11,709 nucleotides of DNA, taken from positions 1-11,709 of the forward strand of contig LLCB01000707.1 of assembly GCA_001414345.1 (NCBI GenBank), read 5' to 3'. This stretch comes from Hymenoscyphus infarciens (lineage: Eukaryota > Ascomycota > Leotiomycetes > Helotiales > Helotiaceae). The notes below the pieces were generated by a model that made no database searches, had not been told where the DNA came from, and worked only from the letters and a program-made list of their open reading frames with translations. Made by a program: the position numbers and the translations under genes. Below, in pieces: positions 8,315-11,709 of this stretch; positions within the stretch are counted from its first letter, which is position 1, and every line of letters begins with the position of its first letter.

Positions 8315-8605
8315 TAACTCGGCTACAACTTCGCTTTTGACCAGCTGAAACTACCCTTATTATTGTCCTGAACTTCGGATAATACGACAAACTTCGGCAT
8401 GACAGCATTTTTAACTTCGGCAACAACTCTTTTGACCAGCCGAAACTATCTCTTTTGTTGTCCCTGGATACTTGGATAATAGATTTTAACTTCGACAACT
8501 CGGCAATAACTTTGCCTTTGACTAGCCGAAACTACCCCTTTTGTTATTCTAGACTTTAGATAATAATTTCAAATTCGGTATTAAGTCTTTTAACTAGCTG
8601 AAACC
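8289..8605. repeat. Four-copy ~90-bp tandem repeat, little affected by RIP
   Basis: The word TTTGACCAGCCGAAACTA, with small variants, sets the register. Its CCAGC or CTAGC core lies at 8341, 8436, 8522 and 8594, spacings of 95, 86 and 72. Between the cores come TTTTGTT(G/A)T(C/T)C and (T/C)GGATAAT. Copies 1-3 keep many CpA and TpG: bases 8401-8460 have 5 CpA against 2 TpA. The last copy is truncated and more mutated. A minus-strand open frame over 8295-8498 is a by-product of the repeat. Confidence 0.8.
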
Positions 8606-8700
8606 TCACCGACTCTAGCATAGAGTCTTTCTTATATTCTTTACTTTCTTTTACTTCTAGTAGAGCTAGAAGTCCTTTTTTTATTTAAACTTTCGAATTA

Positions 8701-8815
8701 GATATAAAACGAATCAGTATACTCTTAAAAGGATAGTAACCTCTTAGCTAAGTTATTACTATTATCTATAATATTATTAACTTTTCAGTTTAGACTTTAC
8801 TCTAAATCCCTACTA
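8701..8815. repeat. Degenerate ~110-bp dispersed repeat, copy 2
   Basis: Shares AACGAATCAGTA and CTCTTAGCTAAGTTATTACTATT with the other copies. It is more heavily RIP-mutated than copy 1 at 7586 and lies one unit ahead of copy 3. Confidence 0.6.
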
Positions 8816-8874
8816 ACCTTAGTTTAGACGAACTTATACTCTTTTAATAAATTCGAATTAGAGAATTTAACTTA

Positions 8875-8985
8875 GATACGAATCAGTACGCTCTCGAAGT
8901 AAGCTCTTAACTAAGTTATTACTATTACCTATAATATTACCTCTTAATATTTACTTCTAACTCTATTTTAAATTCGCCTTTATCT
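8875..8985. repeat. Degenerate ~110-bp dispersed repeat, copy 3
   Basis: Begins GATACGAATCAGTACGCT and continues with GCTCTTAACTAAGTTATTAC. Its start is 174 bases after that of copy 2, so copies 2 and 3 look like a decayed tandem pair. Confidence 0.6.
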
Positions 8986-8989
8986 TTAC

Positions 8990-9045
8990 TTTAAACTATT
9001 TTAAACTTTTTAAACTTTTTAAACTTTTTAAACTTTAAACTTTTT
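8990..9045. repeat. Short minisatellite, TTAAACTTTT units
   Basis: About six head-to-tail copies of a 7-10 base unit (TTAAACTTT with one to three extra T). The source was probably replication slippage. Confidence 0.85.
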
Positions 9046-9121
9046 CTAATCTATTAGATAGGATTAGACTATACTCTTTTAGTAAACGTAAATAATTATA
9101 CTTTAATATTAAAGGATTAGA

Positions 9122-9400
9122 AACGAAGTCTCTTTTATAAGTATCTATAAAGTTGGTTACGATTTAGATCCTACTTAGTATTTTATAGACAATTTTCAAG
9201 GTTTACTATATTATTTAAGAGACTTCTATACTAAATATCTAGAAGAGCTAGGACTACTCTAATATCTCTCTAAATAGCTTAATATATAGAAATTAGATAA
9301 GAATTAGGTAAAAGAGTTAATTTATAAAACTCTATTAATACCTTTTAATTCTAGTTATTCTTAATAAGAAACTTATAATAAAAACCTAAGATAAAACACT
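9122..9400 (+). pseudogene. Second broken reading frame, unidentified
   Basis: From about 9122 a + frame reads with only TAG and TAA stops through a hydrophobic, charged stretch, including YFIDNFQG at about 9173-9196 and YTKYLEELGLL at about 9221-9253. It can be followed with more stops to about 9980 through KYKEPKSALPLPSSYKN near 9535-9585. It lies in the same frame as the broken gene at 7577-8314. The opposite strand at 9900-9650 also gives a Lys/Glu-rich reading, so the true strand is not settled. I recognise no domain. The composition effect of RIP alone could produce such readings. Confidence 0.22.
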
Positions 9401-9980
9401 AACTAGTAAGAATGTTTAAAGTTAATAAAGTAAAGAACTAAGACTAAGTTACTACTAAAACAGAGCCTACTAACCCTCTCTAGGCTATAGCTTCTCCTTT
9501 CTCTGACTTATTATCCTCCTCTCTACTCTTCTAAGTATAAAGAGCCTAAATCGGCTCTTCCTCTACCTTCTTCTTATAAGAACGCTTCTTATCTTAGTAA
9601 CCTCTTATAACTAGCTTTAGAGAGAACGTCTATAAACTCTTTAGATAAGCTTTAAAGAAGACTTAAACCTAGGTTTAGATAGAAGTCCTATCTTTTATAG
9701 CATAGTATAAGAACTATTAAATATTAATAACTAAAACCCTTTTAATAAGTAAGAGGTACTTATAGTAACCTTAGTATAAAGTACCTAAGTCTCCTCTAAG
9801 AGAGTAAACTACACCTCTAAACTATTCTTTAGTACCTTTATACTAGTAATAACTAATACCTTATCTAAGGCCTTAATAGCCTTCTTAATCTCCTTCTTCT
9901 CCTTCTTAAGCTTAAGCTTACTAAACTCCTTTCTAATAAACTATAGTAACTACTTAAGTTAGAATAAATTTAGTATATAT

Positions 9981-10729
9981 TTAAGATTAAACTTACTAGG
10001 ATATATATAGTATTCTACTTAATATAGTACTTATACTTCTTTAACTTTAGATTTTTAAAAATATATATATAATCTCTATTTTAAGATTTTATCTAAAAGT
10101 ATTAAACGTAGTAGACTCGGTAGGCAGCTAGAAGTATACTAAGAGAATACGAAAGAGGTATTTTACTATATTAGATTAGCTTTAAATTAGGTCTAATTAA
10201 GAAGAGAAGAACTTACTTTTATATATATATATATAATATATATATATATTCTAAGAAGATAAGTTAGTATATAAGAATATACCTAATTAAAAGGTATTCT
10301 TACTATTTATATATTGTTTAGATAAAAAGAAAAGAAAAAGAGAAGTTAGAATTAAGGAAAAGTCGCCTACTAATATACTACTTATAATAATAGCTATTAC
10401 TTTATAATTGTTATTTATTACTTAATAATTACTATTATAATATATAATAATAGTAAGAATACGATAACTCTATAGTAGTCTACCGCTCTCTACTTAATAG
10501 CTAATAATTAGCCTCTCTTCTATTTATATCTATTATTATATAATATATAGTAGTAAATAAAGAGTAATTAGCTCTTAAATAATAATACTACTAGCTACTA
10601 ATTCTACCTTAACTACTATATATTATAATAGTAGATAAATCATATTCTTTATAATAAAGAGATAAATAATACTTTGATCGACCTAATACTATACTAATTA
10701 ATAACCGAAGACTTGAGACGAGTCTTTTT
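9981..10729. other. Mutated AT-rich stretch without identifiable gene
   Basis: Dense TpA-rich sequence with no recognisable frame. It includes a TA-type simple repeat at 10219-10250. Between 10380 and 10640 there are many short AT palindromes around TAATAATAG-like words. Confidence 0.55.
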
Positions 10730-10742
10730 AAAGAAGAGGAGA
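10730..10742 (+). other. Possible polypurine tract
   Basis: AAAGAAGAGGAGA is an unbroken 13-base purine run that ends two bases before the TG opening the second LTR-like copy. In LTR retrotransposons such a tract primes plus-strand DNA synthesis. This placement is the best support for the repeat being an LTR and for a + orientation. Confidence 0.5.
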
Positions 10743-10744
10743 TA

Positions 10745-11218
10745 TGATAGTACGCTATCCTAGATTATTATATAATAGTACTATCTTAAATTATTAGTAT
10801 TTATAAAACTACTAATACCTCTAAGCACTACTAATACCTCTAATACATCTAGGGCCGAGATTATAAATAACCGATACTTATACGAGTAAAGTACTAAAGG
10901 TATTAATATCTGATATTTATATATAGAAGAGATTAAGGTTTAGATATTATATATTTAGCTTTCTAAAGGTTTAGAAGTTGTATATTTAGCTTTTTAGCTC
11001 TTATTATTTAGTATTAGCTATATTAGACAGGGCTTGGTTATTATTATTATTAGAACTTAGAAGCTTCTAACCTCTTATATATAGACGTTTATATTTAGTA
11101 TAGAAGAGAGACAGTTATTATTTTCTTCTATATTAGTGTCTAGTATCTATATATATTATTTTACTATACGTACTCTTATATGCCTCTACTATAGTTATAT
11201 ATATTTCGTACTATTATA
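10745..11218 (+). repeat. LTR-like repeat, copy 2 (probable 3' LTR)
   Basis: It opens TGATAGTACGCTATCC, close to the start of copy 1, and ends in ACTATTATA. It is about 95 bases longer than copy 1. The extra length comes from a repeated start (a second near-copy of the opening begins at 10771), a tandem ACTACTAATACCTCTAA at 10807-10844, and a duplicated TATATTTAGC segment near 10950 and 10980. Over 10791-10819 it differs from copy 1 (6471-6499) at eight positions, all C-to-T or G-to-A, so this copy was hit harder by RIP there. Confidence 0.62.
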
Positions 11219-11709
11219 ATAAGTAGAAAGTATATTACTTTTATATATACTTTATTAGTAGCTAAGCTACTAATAGTATATAAAAGAACTAAGTAGTAGT
11301 AACTATCTAGTTTATTCTTCTTTTATTAATAGTTATTAAATATTATATATACTTTATTAGTAGCTAAGCTACTAATAGTATATAGAAGAATTAAGTAGTA
11401 GTAACTATATATATTATTCTTCTTTTATTTGTAGTTATTATATAATATATCTACTTTATAAGTAGGAAATTTACTACTATTATCTATACTTTATTAGTAG
11501 CTAAGCTACTAATAGTATATAGAAGAACTAAGTAGTAGTAACTATATATATTATTCTTCTTTTATTAATAGTTATTATATATTATATCTACTTTATAAGT
11601 AGAAAGTATATTACTTTTATATATACTTTATTAGTAGCTAAGCTACTAATAGTATATCGAAGAACTAAGTAGTAGTAACTATCTAGTTTATTCTTCTTTT
11701 ATTAATAGT
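11219..11709. repeat. Tandem array, 137-bp period, with 23-nt palindromes
   Basis: Four units each carry a perfect palindrome with 11-base arms (TATTAGTAGCT and its complement) around a single A, at 11253-11275, 11355-11377, 11492-11514 and 11629-11651. Spacings are 102, 137 and 137. The first unit lacks a ~35-base piece that includes TCTACTTTATAAGTAG. Between palindromes the units share GAAGAA(C/T)TAAGTAGTAGTAAC and TTCTTCTTTTATTAATAG. The array begins right after the second LTR-like copy and runs off the window. Confidence 0.88.

Noticed and set aside
8295..8498. Minus-strand 67-residue open frame
   Set aside because: It falls entirely inside the ~90-bp tandem repeat and its peptide repeats with it, so it is a by-product of the array.
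9650..9920. Lys/Glu-rich minus-strand reading suggesting a coiled-coil transposase tail
   Set aside because: It contains many stops, no catalytic motif is visible, and the opposite strand gives an equally plausible reading. The strand cannot be decided from this sequence.
6827..10744. Copia or gypsy pol between the LTR-like repeats
   Set aside because: I looked for reverse transcriptase, integrase and protease motifs, allowing for RIP changes, and found none. Much of the interval is tandem repeat.

Overview
This window looks like an AT-rich, repeat-filled block from a filamentous ascomycete (Pezizomycotina). The diagnosis rests on the signature of repeat-induced point mutation (RIP), which changes CpA to TpA on both strands. 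For example, bases 5461-5520 contain 12 TpA, no CpA, no TpG and 2 CpG. Bases 961-1020 contain 2 TpA, 4 CpA and 3 TpG. CpG survives in the mutated parts, so this is not ordinary CpG decay. The species cannot be named from this sequence. I see no convincing intact gene, no tRNA or rRNA and no CRISPR array.

Layout, left to right. (1) Bases 1-330 hold a 104-bp tandem array whose units carry 23-nt palindromes. (2) Bases 481-1900 are an island of normal base composition. It holds two foldbacks (582-626 and 1729-1824) and a possible spliced first-exon fragment (1062-1276). (3) Bases 1933-3125 are a strongly mutated block bounded by a 29-bp direct repeat and containing an internal 131-bp duplication. 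(4) Bases 3219-3448 hold two simple repeats. (5) Bases about 3480-6448 are a dead non-LTR (LINE) retrotransposon on the + strand. It has a gag-like ORF1 with three zinc knuckles and the endonuclease domain of ORF2, but no reverse transcriptase. (6) Bases 6449-11218 are bounded by two direct copies of an LTR-like repeat (6449-6826 and 10745-11218) with a purine tract just before the second. This is probably an LTR element lacking recognisable pol, inserted into or joined to the LINE. Its inside holds a broken unidentified reading frame (7577-8314), a four-copy ~90-bp tandem repeat that largely escaped RIP, three copies of a degenerate ~110-bp repeat, a short minisatellite and a second broken frame (9122-9400). 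(7) Bases 11219-11709 are a second tandem array, period 137 bp, again built on a 23-nt palindrome.

The parts do not form a pathway. The window records nested transposon insertion followed by RIP. The less mutated segments (the 481-1900 island, the ~90-bp array and the 5' part of the first LTR copy) show what was single-copy, too short, or too recent to be mutated. The two hairpins in the island and the matching 11-1-11 palindromes in the two edge arrays are the least explained structures.
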